This document shows positions 1 to 10,909 of a stretch of DNA of 64,000 bases, piece after piece (within the stretch, counting starts at the first letter, position 1; each line of letters opens with the position of its first letter). Position numbers and translations under genes: made by a program. The notes beneath the pieces were generated by a model. The model searched no databases. It was given only the letters and a program-made list of their open reading frames with translations, and was not told where the DNA came from. Origin of the DNA: Adineta vaga (taxonomy: Eukaryota; Rotifera); NCBI GenBank assembly GCA_021613535.1, contig CP075492.1:15872001-15936000 (forward strand), given 5' to 3'.

Positions 1-86
1 CCGAAGGTTTAGCATTTGACGAAGATGGAAATCTGTATGTAGCCGATTCTAACAATCATCGTATTCAAAGATTCAATATTAGCTAA
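1..86 (+). CDS. C-terminal end of an NHL-repeat protein (partial)
   Basis: The reading frame is open from base 3 to a TAA at 84-86 and encodes one complete NHL blade with the pattern LAFDEDGNLYVADSNNHRIQ followed by a short tail. NHL repeats build beta-propellers used for protein or RNA binding; in bdelloids they occur in large families of secreted or membrane proteins of unknown role. The rest of the gene lies outside the window. The blade matches those in the gene at 19877-21120 and the fragment near 16.8 kb. Confidence 0.75.
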   Translation, partial: EGLAFDEDGNLYVADSNNHRIQRFNIS

Positions 87-667
87 ACTTAAAACTATTT
101 ATTTTCTTTTCAAACTAAATCATTTAGAACCATTACTTGATTACTCATGTATTTTTGTATACAAAATATATTCAATTTATCTAAACTTCTCATATGACCT
201 GCAATACTCGATGAGAAATCTTGATAGCTATTGTCATGGACTTCGTCCATAATTCTTTTTCTCTTTCTTATTCACCCTCACCCACACCTTGTTTTTGTTA
301 TCATTAATAGTTCACAAATAACCATTTTAATCAAATATTTTTGATGTTTTAGGTACATGGGATGTACGTTTTATTTCATGGCTCTGTTTTATAGGTTTGT
401 AGGTGTATGAATGGAAGAAAATAACAATAATATTTAATTGAATATCAAAGACTTGTCTTTCAAATGAAGCTTAGCCGTTTTGATAAAAATAGACCTTGGT
501 AATTGATCTAACTGTTAATCATTTTTCGTTTTGAAGTATCATATTTTCAATTTCTATTTCTTTTTTAAAATTAGAATATGGAATAGATGAAATCAATATT
601 TAAATCTCTTGCAGTAGTAGTTATAAACGATCGTTTGAAATAAAAAGAACAGACATCGATCACTAGA
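87..667. other. intergenic, no gene seen
   Basis: AT-rich spacer between the NHL gene end and the mannanase. It contains a C-rich CACCCTCACCCACACC stretch near 273-289, one arm of the telomere-like motif family described elsewhere. No coding signal was recognised. Confidence 0.6.
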
Positions 668-1896
668 ATGCAGTACCATTTAACAATACTTGTCATTTCA
701 CTATTGGTAAATTTTTGTGTTAGTCTACAACCGGCAGATAAAAATGCTAATGCTAAAACAAGAGCAATTTTCGACTTCATAGGAGGATTACCACAGCAAG
801 GTAAGTTTATTTTAGATTGTAGAATTATGACTATTTCAAATATGATAGGTAAATATCTATCGGGTCAATTTGCTGGATGGTCGAATATTAGTTTTAATTT
901 GAGTCAAATAAACGAAATCGAAAATTTAACTGGACATACTCCAGCTTTAATTGGATGTGATTATGCTGCTGGATGGGCTACTGGGCCACCTCCATCGCAA
1001 ATCGATTATTCGTGTAATGAATATTTAAAAGATCATTCAAATAAACGTGGTTTAGTTCAAATCGAGGATCATTTTCCAAATCCAGTGTTTCCAGATGGTG
1101 GTGGATTAAGAAATAAATCCAACTTAGTTTTTTCAGATCTATTGAAACCGGAAACAGAAACTGGTAAACGATGGAGATTATATCTTGATGTCGTAGCTGA
1201 AGGTTTAAATGATTTACAGCAAGCAGATGTTACTGCCTTATATCGACCTTTTCATGAAATGAATGGAGGTTGGTTTTGGTGGGGACAACAAGTAAGATAA
1301 GGTTCTTTTTTATTTTTATTAAATATAAAAATCTAAATCATGAATTTGTATTTAGAATCCTTCAGAATTTCATGCAGTCTGGCAGTCATTATTTGATTAT
1401 TTTTGTAATGAAAAAAATTTACATAATCTTCTATGGGTATTTGCACCAGATCAAGGTGCTCCAACTCCATCAATGTATTATCCAGGTGATGATTATGTTG
1501 ATATTGTTGCACTTGATGTTTATGTTGATGATCCTGTAAGATTTAAAACTTTAGTTTTTATGTATAATATCTAAAAATCGAAAATAATTTTCTTGGTTTT
1601 AGGAGAAGACACATGGATATGATGAAATGATAAAATTAAATAAACCATTTGCATTAGGTGAAGTTGGTCCACATACTCCTAATGGAAGTTTTGATTATAG
1701 CTTATGGTATTAATTTATTTATTAAGAAAAAGAATTCTTATTTAATTTGTTTTTATTTAGGTCAACTGCAATTCCAAATCACTTTAAATTAGTGTCATAT
1801 TTTCATGCATGGAATGATATGTGGTCACCAATTAGAGAAAAAAATGCCTATGCATTATACAACAATCCACATGTCATCAATCGGGATCAAATTTAA
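668..1896 (+). CDS. secreted GH26 beta-mannanase-like glycoside hydrolase
   Basis: Five exons can be read: 668-800, 849-1291, 1356-1535, 1603-1706 and 1761-1896. All introns are GT-AG and 48-67 nt long. The spliced length is 996 nt, giving 331 residues. An N-terminal hydrophobic stretch (about residues 2-20) is a signal peptide. Family GH26 features are the SGQFAGW motif, the acid/base glutamate in RPFHEMNGGWFWW (about residue 181) and the likely nucleophile glutamate in ALGEVGP. GH26 enzymes hydrolyse beta-1,4-mannan, so the likely role is extracellular digestion of algal, plant or fungal polysaccharide. The first intron is a multiple of three without a stop, so the unspliced frame reads on. 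GH26 is mainly bacterial and fungal; a horizontal origin followed by intron gain is inferred. Exact substrate is not provable here. Confidence 0.85.
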
Positions 1897-2293
1897 TTTA
1901 GAATTATTCCTCATTAGTTTTAATGATTAATAAAAAGCAGATTTGAAAAAAAGAGAAGCTTTCATTATTTGATTATCGAAAGTTTTGAGGGTGTGTATGG
2001 GTTTGTGAATTAAGAAGATAATATTTACCGATTTTATTTTGGTTATCCGGGCTTCTTCTATACATCATCTTCAAGATGAAAAAGCTTGATAAAAAAGTCG
2101 TTAGAGTCTCATAAATTCAATGATAAAGGTAAAGTCATTTATCAACAAATGTGTCACATGTAAGACTATAAAATTCTCTTATCTTTGTCCTCTGTATGAT
2201 GGCTTGTATATATACATGAAAACGAAAAAATATCGGTATATTTTGCCCGTTAAGAACATCTATTAAAACTTACCATTTTTCTGTTTTTGTGCC
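1897..2293. other. intergenic spacer
   Basis: Holds a polyadenylation-like AATAAA (about 1928) after the mannanase, a G-rich telomere-like TGAGGGTGTGTATGGGT at 1986-2002, and AT-rich sequence leading into the deaminase gene. No further gene is seen. Confidence 0.5.
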
Positions 2294-3883
2294 ATGAATC
2301 TGCAATTAATATTACAAATAGTTTGTACCCTACTCTATGGTATACAAACTATCAATATGATAGTTTTAAGAAATCAAAAGAATATAGATGAAACTGCTCA
2401 ATATTATGAAAAACTTATTCAAGGTGATACTAGTAAACTTTCGGAGTTGAATATATTTCTAAGTCATATGCCTAAAGGTGGTGATCTACATCATCATTAT
2501 TCCGGTTCTATCTATGCCGAGACTTATTTAACATGGGTTGCGAAACACAATTATTGTATTTATCGTGAAGATGACAAGGTATTAAAAATTCAAAAATTTA
2601 GAATTGAAACAAAAGTTTCCGAATTGTCCGAAGCAGCGAAAGCTCTTTGTTTTACTGCTGATGCAACACGTTTAGATAATGATTTCTATCGTGAATTATT
2701 AAAGCGTTGGTCTAACATCGATTATATGAATCATTATCACGAACAACTGCCACCGGATCAACAATTTTTTGATACATTCGGCTTTTTTGGTCCCGTGTCC
2801 TATCAAGAATTTAATGAAGGTTTAACATGGATAAAAACTACAGCTATCAATGAAAACGTGCAATACATAGAAACAATGTTAACAAGTGGCCCTAATCTTA
2901 TGGTTGCAGATGAATTGATTAACACAATTAATAGCTTAACTTCAAAATCCAATGATGATGACATCGATAGAGCATTAACCATTTATTATGATACAGTTGT
3001 AAATGATACTACAGTGAATACTACAATTGATAATTATGTGAGAATGATTGAAACAGCAGCAGACGGAATCAATGATAGCAATTTTACATTACGTTTTCAA
3101 AGTTATGTAACGAGAAGTAATACACCTGCTCGTGTATTTGCCAGTCTATTTTCTTCATTCTCTGCTGCTATGCGTAGTCAATGGATAGTTGGTGTTAATA
3201 TCGTCGGTCCAGAAAATGGCTTCGTTTCCATGCGAGATTATACATTACATATGAAAATGTTTCGTTTTCTCAAACGACATTTTCCCAATGTTAAACTCGC
3301 AATGCATGCCGGAGAATTAGCATTGGGTTTAGTACCACCCGAAGGTTTACAATTTCATATAAGTGAAGCAATAGAAATAGCAGGAGCAAATCGAATTGGA
3401 CATGGTATTGATATATTTTACGAACGTAATTCTTACGAACTTTTACAGAAGATGAAAGAACGTCAAATAGCAATCGAAGTTCTAGTTAATAGTAATGCAT
3501 TCATTTTAGGTATTCAAAATGAAGCACATCCAATGCTAGTTTACAAAGCACATGATATACCTTTAGTAATCGCTACAGATGATGCCGGTGTATCACGTTC
3601 CACAATGACTAATGAATATCTCATCTTTTGTGATCGTTATAAACCAAATTATAAAGAATTGAAAACTTTAGTCTATAATAGTATTAAGTTTTCTTTCTTG
3701 AACAACAACGATAAAGAAGAACAAATGAAGAAATTAGATAAACATTTTGAAGAATTTGAAATTATGATTGCGCATGTGGTCAGTACATTGGGCTATCCAG
3801 GTGTTCTTCCTTCGAATTCGTCATTTAAAACAACTGTTTCACACATTTTTCTGTTATATTTTTTCATCAAATTAATATTTTAA
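2294..3883 (+). CDS. ADA2/ADGF-type adenosine deaminase
   Basis: Single-exon ORF of 529 residues with an N-terminal hydrophobic signal region (about 2-24). Zinc-dependent adenosine deaminase motifs are present in order: MPKGGDLHHHYSGS (metal ligands H66 and H68), AMHAGE (H338, catalytic E341), GHGID (H370) and ATDDAGVS (D429, D430). The enzyme converts adenosine to inosine; ADGF/ADA2 members are secreted and lower extracellular adenosine. The length suits this subfamily rather than the shorter cytosolic ADA. The C-terminus ends in a hydrophobic stretch (about the last 16 residues) without a following charged tail, which may be a GPI-anchor signal. The stop codon lies only 3 bp from the stop of the convergent GPCR gene, so their 3' UTRs must overlap. 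Confidence 0.9.
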   Translation: MNLQLILQIVCTLLYGIQTINMIVLRNQKNIDETAQYYEKLIQGDTSKLSELNIFLSHMPKGGDLHHHYSGSIYAETYLTWVAKHNYCIYREDDKVLKIQKFRIETKVSELSEAAKALCFTADATRLDNDFYRELLKRWSNIDYMNHYHEQLPPDQQFFDTFGFFGPVSYQEFNEGLTWIKTTAINENVQYIETMLTSGPNLMVADELINTINSLTSKSNDDDIDRALTIYYDTVVNDTTVNTTIDNYVRMIETAADGINDSNFTLRFQSYVTRSNTPARVFASLFSSFSAAMRSQWIVGVNIVGPENGFVSMRDYTLHMKMFRFLKRHFPNVKLAMHAGELALGLVPPEGLQFHISEAIEIAGANRIGHGIDIFYERNSYELLQKMKERQIAIEVLVNSNAFILGIQNEAHPMLVYKAHDIPLVIATDDAGVSRSTMTNEYLIFCDRYKPNYKELKTLVYNSIKFSFLNNNDKEEQMKKLDKHFEEFEIMIAHVVSTLGYPGVLPSNSSFKTTVSHIFLLYFFIKLIF

Positions 3884-3886
3884 TAA

Positions 3887-4902
3887 TCAGTTGAATAAAA
3901 CGAGTCTTTGAAAACGACGATATAATTTTCTAATTCTTTTGAAAAAAACTTCGCGAAAATATTTTCTTGCTAAAGTGGAGAAATAAAATGAAGTTGCAAA
4001 ACTGAAATAATACAATGCAAAACCAAGTCGAATACAAAAATCTTCGATAACTTTTTCATGTGTAGTTTTATTTAAATTTCCACTTGTTAATGTTGAATAG
4101 GTATAAGAACCTAAACGTAATAGAACAAGTACTGAACTGATGAAAATTTGAACGATAATCATCTACAAAAAAAGAATTCAAAACTAAAATGTAGAGAAGG
4201 AAATATTCATCAAACCATAATTAATTGAGATTCCGAACGTTTTGTTCGTGTTAACATTGGCATTGTTCGTTGCCGTGTTTGTTTGACATTTCGTAAGATA
4301 AGAAAAATAAAAATTAACATTAATAAATGAGGTACAAGTGAAACAATACAAATTAAATAAATAGCAAAATATATGGTATAAATACTTCCTGGTGAAACTT
4401 GACAAGTACGATTATTTATATTATAAAATATCAAGACATGAAGAGATCCAAGAATACCTAAAACAAATAGAATGATTGAAAGCCGACGTGCCAATTTTAA
4501 GTGACTTAATGAACGTATGTAAATGTTTTTCGATGTGGAAAAATATCGATCAATGATTGCAAATAAGATATAATAGGTGACTAACATGGGAAATGTTATC
4601 GATATATAATAACGAATTTTACAAAATATTATTGATTGACGTTCCAAGTTATTTCCAAAATTATCCAGAGCAATTCGTGTTGGAACGATAAACAGTATGG
4701 AAAAGATTTCAAATATAGTTGAACATAATAAATAAAATACGGAAGAATTATTTCGTAATCGAGGTGCAGTGTATGTTATTATGTTACAAATACCACCGAT
4801 TGTACCAAATATGATTGTTACGAAGTTGATATATAATGGAACTATACCGATAATTTTAGTTAATATTGATGAATATGTTGTTATATTCGTTGATATGTTC
4901 AT
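3887..4902 (-). CDS. rhodopsin-like 7TM receptor (peptide-receptor type)
   Basis: Two exons on the minus strand, 4902-4216 and 4162-3887, joined over a 53-nt GT-AG intron (4163-4215), give 320 residues. Hydrophobic helices are spaced as in class A GPCRs. Supporting features are N-terminal NxT sites, an asparagine in TM1 (GGICNIITY), a conserved-type cysteine before TM3 (IIFCKIRYY), the DRY motif in FAIIDRYFS at the end of TM3, a second cysteine in loop 2 (NRTCQVS), and basic residues in loop 3 and the tail. It resembles the FMRFamide-receptor-like GPCRs expanded in bdelloids. The ligand is unknown. The gene converges on the adenosine deaminase gene. Confidence 0.85.
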
Positions 4903-6083
4903 ATTTTCTTTTTCTAATCTATGAACTTTTGATAAATGTACGGAGATGGTATTAACGATGAGAGAAGATTTTCTTTATATTTATTAATGCGCGAATCGTA
5001 GTTAATAAATGTAGAAAATACGAAGAAAACGACTTGTGACAGTTAAGAGAAAATGTAGGGAGGGAGAGAATGTGATGAACTAGTTTGCATGTCTGAAGTT
5101 TTATTTATCATTTTAATGACCTGACTTTTTTCTCCAACACATGCAATATTAGTGAAGAATGTTCTGCAAGTAGATAATTTATATAATGAGTACTTGTGAA
5201 TTCTTTCTTTCAAAACAAATGACGTCAATTTTATTTTGGTCCATGTTTCTTCTATCGTTATATTTAATAAGTGTATGCAGATAAATCTATAATCCGATTA
5301 CAATTAAATTCTAATGGTTAGATATACTTTTGTGATAAGAACATTTTTCGATTCATATATATATATATGTATACGTCGTTCAAGAACTTTTATTATAAAT
5401 ATTATTCATTCAATTGATTCAATGATGATCGGTGCTGTGCTTTTAATAGTTATATTGAAACAAATTCCTGATTTGGTATCATCAGGCTTAATTCCCACGG
5501 CTATATATAAAAAATTCCAACCAGTTTTGCAAAACGCTTCACCATTTGAATGGGGGTTGGGAAGTCAGAGAACATGGTGATTTAACCAAATGAACGCTAA
5601 TTATCATTTTGTATGTTCTCGCTTGGAAATTATTTATTTATCTGATGGTACTCATGTGATTGATGCAAGTGCACGACTTCGATCTTATCAACAGATCGAA
5701 ATCCTTAACGTTCAATTGAATGCAAAATTAACATAGTATAACTCTTATTAAACATATATCGGAGATTTACGATTACTAAATATTTAACATTAATATAATC
5801 AATATAAAAAGAGATTGCCAAAGGCATTAATTAGTCGTTCTAGAATATCATCTACATTTGGTTGGTTGAACAAACTTAAACGTCAACTGTGTTTTCCTGT
5901 GAATTTCATTTGAATGGAATCTCCTCCAATCAAGAAGAGATCAAAAGAGCAGTTAATAATGCAATACGCCAATGTCTTTGCTTACACCTAAACTTATACA
6001 TTTTATGCATCTTTAATATATTGAATAAACTGTATCATTTTGATTCTTTCATGATTTTATTTCAATAGAACAAATAAAATACA
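4903..6083. other. intergenic; possible decayed coding fragment
   Basis: About 1.2 kb between two minus-strand GPCR genes. A plus-strand frame at 5404-5580 and another ATG frame at 5591-5736 (about 48 residues) might be relics of one gene, but I recognise no domain. The rest is AT-rich, with one ATATAT run near 5357. Confidence 0.35.
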
Positions 6084-7019
6084 TTAATTGTTCATACATT
6101 TCCGTTTAATTGACAACAAAAACTTGAGAAAATCTTTACGAAATGCTTTTGAAGCTACAATATATATGTAAAAAGGTACAGCACAATTCACATAAATAAG
6201 TATGAGTCCAATCAACGAAATAAACGTTTCAATATTAATCCGTTCAAGACTTTTACTTACATTCATATAATTACTGACTGTAGTTTCAAGAAGAATACAT
6301 GGATAGACTAACATTGTTACAACAGAAACACTCGCTTCACCAAGGACCATAACAAATAAATCTCGATCTCGATCTTGAATAATAATATTATCACCATTCA
6401 TATTTTCACGCAAAGGTCGAACACGTGCATGTATTTGGATCACACTGCGATAAGCAAGAAAAGCAAATATAATCATTAGTATTGGTGGAATTAAACAAAC
6501 AATAATGGAAATATAAGTAAAATATATGATATCGTATATGCCAATTAACTTACACGATCCATCAATGATTGTTACTATACATAATGAAGGAATGGATATA
6601 ATATGCCAAAATATGAACAAAATTCCAATAATAAATCGAGCTTTTAAAGGTTTATTCATAAATCGAAGATACTTATATTGAGTAACTGAAACAAAACGAT
6701 CAATACATGCAAGTACTGCCAAATATGCTGCAATTTGTTGCCATGATTGAAATAAAAAGTAACGTAATTTACAAAGAATAATGAAATAATTGACAGGATT
6801 TCCATAATTCATTCCACAAAGTGATAATACAATACTGAATGTTAAATAAAGAATATTAAATACTGCTTTACTTAATATATACATTGCACATGAACTTCGA
6901 CGACGTTGAGCAAACATAATTACAATGAAAATATTACCAATATTACCCAAAACCAGGATAGTTGGAGATCCATAACGAAAGATTTCTTTTTGTAAAGATT
7001 GTGATATTGATGATGACAT
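6084..7019 (-). CDS. rhodopsin-like 7TM receptor (peptide-receptor type)
   Basis: Intronless ORF of 311 residues with seven hydrophobic segments. TM1 holds the GNIGN motif, a cysteine precedes TM3 (IILCKLRYF), and TM3 ends in ACIDRFVSV, a DRF variant of DRY. Loop 2 has a paired cysteine (DGSCKL) and loop 3 is basic and Asn/Asp-rich. TM7 (IYVNCAVPFYIY) keeps an NxxxPFYxY version of NPxxY. The short basic C-terminus follows helix 8 (KAFRKDFLKF). It is related to the 4.9-kb receptor in arrangement but diverged in sequence. It is probably a neuropeptide receptor coupled to G proteins at the plasma membrane; the ligand cannot be read from sequence. Confidence 0.88.
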   Translation of the reverse strand: MSSSISQSLQKEIFRYGSPTILVLGNIGNIFIVIMFAQRRRSSCAMYILSKAVFNILYLTFSIVLSLCGMNYGNPVNYFIILCKLRYFLFQSWQQIAAYLAVLACIDRFVSVTQYKYLRFMNKPLKARFIIGILFIFWHIISIPSLCIVTIIDGSCKLIGIYDIIYFTYISIIVCLIPPILMIIFAFLAYRSVIQIHARVRPLRENMNGDNIIIQDRDRDLFVMVLGEASVSVVTMLVYPCILLETTVSNYMNVSKSLERINIETFISLIGLILIYVNCAVPFYIYIVASKAFRKDFLKFLLSIKRKCMNN

Positions 7020-9487
7020 GGCCTTTTACTTAAACGAGTGTAATCACGCAAAGAAAATGAAAAAAATGTTCATATAATATAGGAATTATTTATTTTATAT
7101 AGAAGAAACTTCATTAATATCTTAACCTATATTAATTTATCCATCAGCATACTACCAGGTATTTGATATATAAATGAGTTGTTTTAATTAAATTGAATGT
7201 TTGTTACATAGTTGAGCAAGCAAAGTCAATTAAAGTCATTTTTTTTACTGGAAGATTTTAAGCTCACTTGCGACTTGACTTGACTTGACTTGACTTGACT
7301 TGACTTGATAGAAAAATGACTTGTCCATCTCTGGTAAAGATGAAATATGATTCAGATAAATATCGTTCGTTCTTTTTTCTATAAAATCATGTACTTTTAT
7401 ATTCTTATTCAAAAGTGGAAGAGTCTGTTTAGAAATTTCATTTTAAAGAATAAAATAAAATTTTTATGTTATCGAAAATTGCTCGAGAGGAAACAATTTA
7501 TGATACTTTTCATTTATTAATAAAAATAAAATGAATCCTAATTACATTGTGAAAATAAAAACAAAGTCTAGCAGAAAATTCATCATTGGATAAAAAGAGG
7601 ATTTGCAAGGTGGTAACATTGTAAAACGAACGCTTTTCATTTTGCTTCGTGATATTTTAGGGATTCTAGAGATGATTTTTTTGGATTGAGCATGAAAAAT
7701 TGATTTTAGAACTCAAACTATATGTTGATGATAGCGCTTCGACTCACATCGAGCGCATCGTTTTTAGACCCGTTTTGTAAACCTATCAAGTTTTTCTACG
7801 TAAAAGGTATAGTCAAATATTTTATCTCATTCAATTCATCACATCATCAGTCATGAAATTCCGCATCCCTTTTTTTCTTTTCTTTTCTTTGTAGAGAAAA
7901 GTCGTTTTTACTGACGTCATAGAAAGAGCTTTTAACGCAATCCCTGCGAGATTAAAAATAAAGAACCTTTGTCGAAAGTGACTCGTTTCACCCTTCGTCA
8001 GAATGATTAACAAAATGGAATTTACTGACTATTTCAGCAGAAAAGATTTCGTTTTCAAAAGACAACACGTTCGCGACATATGAACACATTTTATTACGTC
8101 CAATTTCTAACGAAGTAATCTTTTCACTCATGAATCTTATCATTTGATAGCTTGTCAAGCATTAAGTCTCCGTAATCAATGACTAGCCGCTGGAATTCAT
8201 AATTATTTCTCCGCTCTACTGAAAATTAAATTCAAGTTTTACACATAGGAGAACGGATACGCCTCTTGTAAATCGATACACTTTTAAATGACAAAAATTT
8301 TACTTTCTAGGGTTCTCTTCATCTTCTCTTTTATTTTCAAAAACTGATATTCGTGGGAATTCGTCATCTAAAGAGATGTGATATAGCTGTTTTAAAGAAT
8401 TATCTAAATTGTTTCACGGTAACTCTTCTATAAACGATTGATCATTTGCAAGTTTCCTTAGTATCTACTTCACTCATGGTTCAATTTTGACAAAGATAAC
8501 TATACTTACTTTCTGGTCTTTTATCATTATGATCATCAAAGAGAAAAACAGAAGGAAGAATGATTTCCTGTGTACCTCCGTACAGAATGCATTATGCAGT
8601 TACTCTTTAAACATCTTTGTTTCTCTTGAATTTTCTCATGACATTAATAGATGAGATTCAAGCAAAACGTAACCAATACCTATTTTGACCATTTTTCTAT
8701 CTCAATTCGTATAGTTAGTATATCAGTCAAATCCTTTACTTCATGGTGAATTTCGATGTTAAATTACATGAGGTTACTCTCATAGAATACATTTGTGACC
8801 ATTAATCTTTGAGCGACGACAAACAAACAGACAAATTTCAATTTTTTTCGTATCACCTTCTCTTCAGTCGAAGGAATAAAAATGTGAAACACGATAAGTC
8901 TGTATTGTATTGTTACAATCGAGATTTACAATGAATATTTGTTAATAGTATGTGACTTGAACTAAACTCGATATTATAAATTGACTTTTGTAATTTTTCA
9001 AATACTTTTGTGCGGCATTTGATTTGAATTACCAGGTATAATACAAAATTTTCAGAGACGTTCATTGTTATTGTTCACAGATGAATTGAACATTATCGAT
9101 GCCCGTGTTCAATCGAATTCTACAGATGATTCTAAAGAAGCAGTTTTTTTGCAATCTTTCATCAAAATCTGATTTATAAGTATACCCAAGTTTAAATTTT
9201 ATGTGTCTCGCATTTATCTAATGCAACACTTATAGAGATTGTTTCAGCTTATTGTTAACATTTTGTCTGAATGATGGGCAGTAGGAGGGCTGCTGATTAG
9301 GTTTATAGAGTCGTTCTATGTGACGGACACGTCTGTGTTGGCATCCACACCGTCAAGCATATTTTATATTCATGTACATTTTCAATTTTAGCATCAGAAT
9401 GAAAATGATACGAAATATAACTTATCTCAATATTTACACAGTGACAAAACAGTTTTTATTTCTCTTTTTCTTCGTTATATTTTAACT
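7020..9487. other. 2.5-kb intergenic stretch without a recognised gene
   Basis: AT-rich DNA with many stops in all frames. The only clear structures are a CTTGA pentanucleotide microsatellite (7273-7309) and a TTTTCTTTTC run near 7870. Short frames here show no family resemblance. Confidence 0.6.
7273..7309. repeat. CTTGA pentanucleotide microsatellite
   Basis: About seven head-to-tail copies of the pentamer (ACTTG/CTTGA register) with no interruption, ending in CTTGATAG. It lies upstream of the minus-strand GPCR at 7019. Confidence 0.95.
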
Positions 9488-10342
9488 ATGCTTTCATCTA
9501 GTCAACCACGTGTAATTCTTGTCACAGGCGCTAATAAAGGTATTGGTTTTGAAGTGGTGAAGAAATTATTGAAAGAATCATCGATCAATAATAATGTAAT
9601 TCTACTTGGATGTCGTGATTTAAAACGAGGTCAAGATGCATTCATTCGCTTGTGTTCTCCATCGAATGTTTATTGTCTCCAACTAGATGTATCATCACGA
9701 GAAAGTATTGTCCAAGCTATAGATGAAATAAAAAACAAGTATGGCGGTCAATTGGATATATTAATCAATAATGCTGCATGTGGACAACTAGAATTGACTG
9801 TTGATTCAGCAAGACGAATGTTTTCGGTGAATTATTATGGTATCAAAATGTTGAATGAATATCTATTTCCTTTGATACGACAAAATGGTCGTATAATTAA
9901 CGTTGCTAGTGCATGTGGTCCTATTGTATTGTCTGAAGCTTCGAAATATCTTCAAGAACAATATACATCATCAACATTAACTGTAGATCAACTTGATCGT
10001 CTTGTTGAAGATTTCATCTCTTCTATAGGAACAAATCGTATTGAAGAAATGGGTTATAACCCTCAATCACTTTATTTAATTTATAGTGTGACAAAAGCGG
10101 CAGTTATCGCTCTTACTCAAATTCAAGCACGTCAATGGTCTGCTACGAAAAATGTACTTGTTCTTTCTGTCTGTCCAGGATTCTGTGCTACTGACATGAA
10201 TCAAAATGCATCCGGTGGTCGACATCCTGAATTTGGTGCCCAATCAATCTTATATGTAGTAAATACGCCTAAAGACGAACTTGAAAATGGTGGTTTCTAT
10301 CGAGATGCTCAGCGGTTACCACAAATTGGCAGAATCAATTGA
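9488..10342 (+). CDS. short-chain dehydrogenase, carbonyl-reductase-like
   Basis: Single-exon ORF of 284 residues. The Rossmann-fold cofactor motif TGANKGIG is at residues 13-20, the structural NNA motif at 94-96 (ILINNAACG), the catalytic serine in NVASACG (S141), and the catalytic YxxxK as YSVTK (Y199, K203). The PGFCATDM motif after the active site is typical of the CBR1-like group. The helix-rich insert before the catalytic Tyr (about residues 148-195) is also characteristic of CBR1/CBR3, which are monomeric NADPH carbonyl reductases. It probably reduces carbonyl substrates in the cytosol with NADPH. No signal peptide is seen. The substrate cannot be inferred further. Confidence 0.9.
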   Translation: MLSSSQPRVILVTGANKGIGFEVVKKLLKESSINNNVILLGCRDLKRGQDAFIRLCSPSNVYCLQLDVSSRESIVQAIDEIKNKYGGQLDILINNAACGQLELTVDSARRMFSVNYYGIKMLNEYLFPLIRQNGRIINVASACGPIVLSEASKYLQEQYTSSTLTVDQLDRLVEDFISSIGTNRIEEMGYNPQSLYLIYSVTKAAVIALTQIQARQWSATKNVLVLSVCPGFCATDMNQNASGGRHPEFGAQSILYVVNTPKDELENGGFYRDAQRLPQIGRIN

Positions 10343-10909
10343 GAAGGGAGTGCATGAAAAACTAGTACTCACTCACAAAGATGACTATCGCTAATTATTC
10401 ATTACGCAAAATGTTTTGAATAGGTTCTAAAACTGTCTGTAATTCTCGATTTATGATGTCAAACTTTGGAATGTTCCGTTTTTTATAAGTATAGTGAGGT
10501 AAAACTGAATATGTATTTACTAAGTAATTCAGATTTGACTATACGACAACATAATTGTTGGAAATTTCTGTAGAAATCTGAACAAATAAAAAAGATTCTG
10601 TGATGCAGACAATATTTGAATTGATTAACCAAATTCAAGACCATCTTGACGGGAATGAGGGAATTTTTGAAATAATATCACTAGCTTCTAGGAGAAATTG
10701 TTCTTGTACAGAAATAAGTTGTACAATGGTCACTATTTCTGCTATCAATTTTGACCATTTGACATACATTGGTTTTGTCTGTTGTTCGACACAGTGATGT
10801 GTAATTACTCTACTATCACCTATTGAAATGATAGATTGAATGAGAATAAATAATCGCTTATTAATGAAAACTTTATTACTGAAATAATTTTAATAACAAT
10901 AAATGAAAT
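10343..10909. other. intergenic spacer
   Basis: A short plus-strand frame at 10603-10797 begins with ATG but shows no recognised domain and is probably chance. AT-rich polyadenylation-like sequence occurs near 10860-10900 for the minus-strand F-box locus. Confidence 0.4.
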
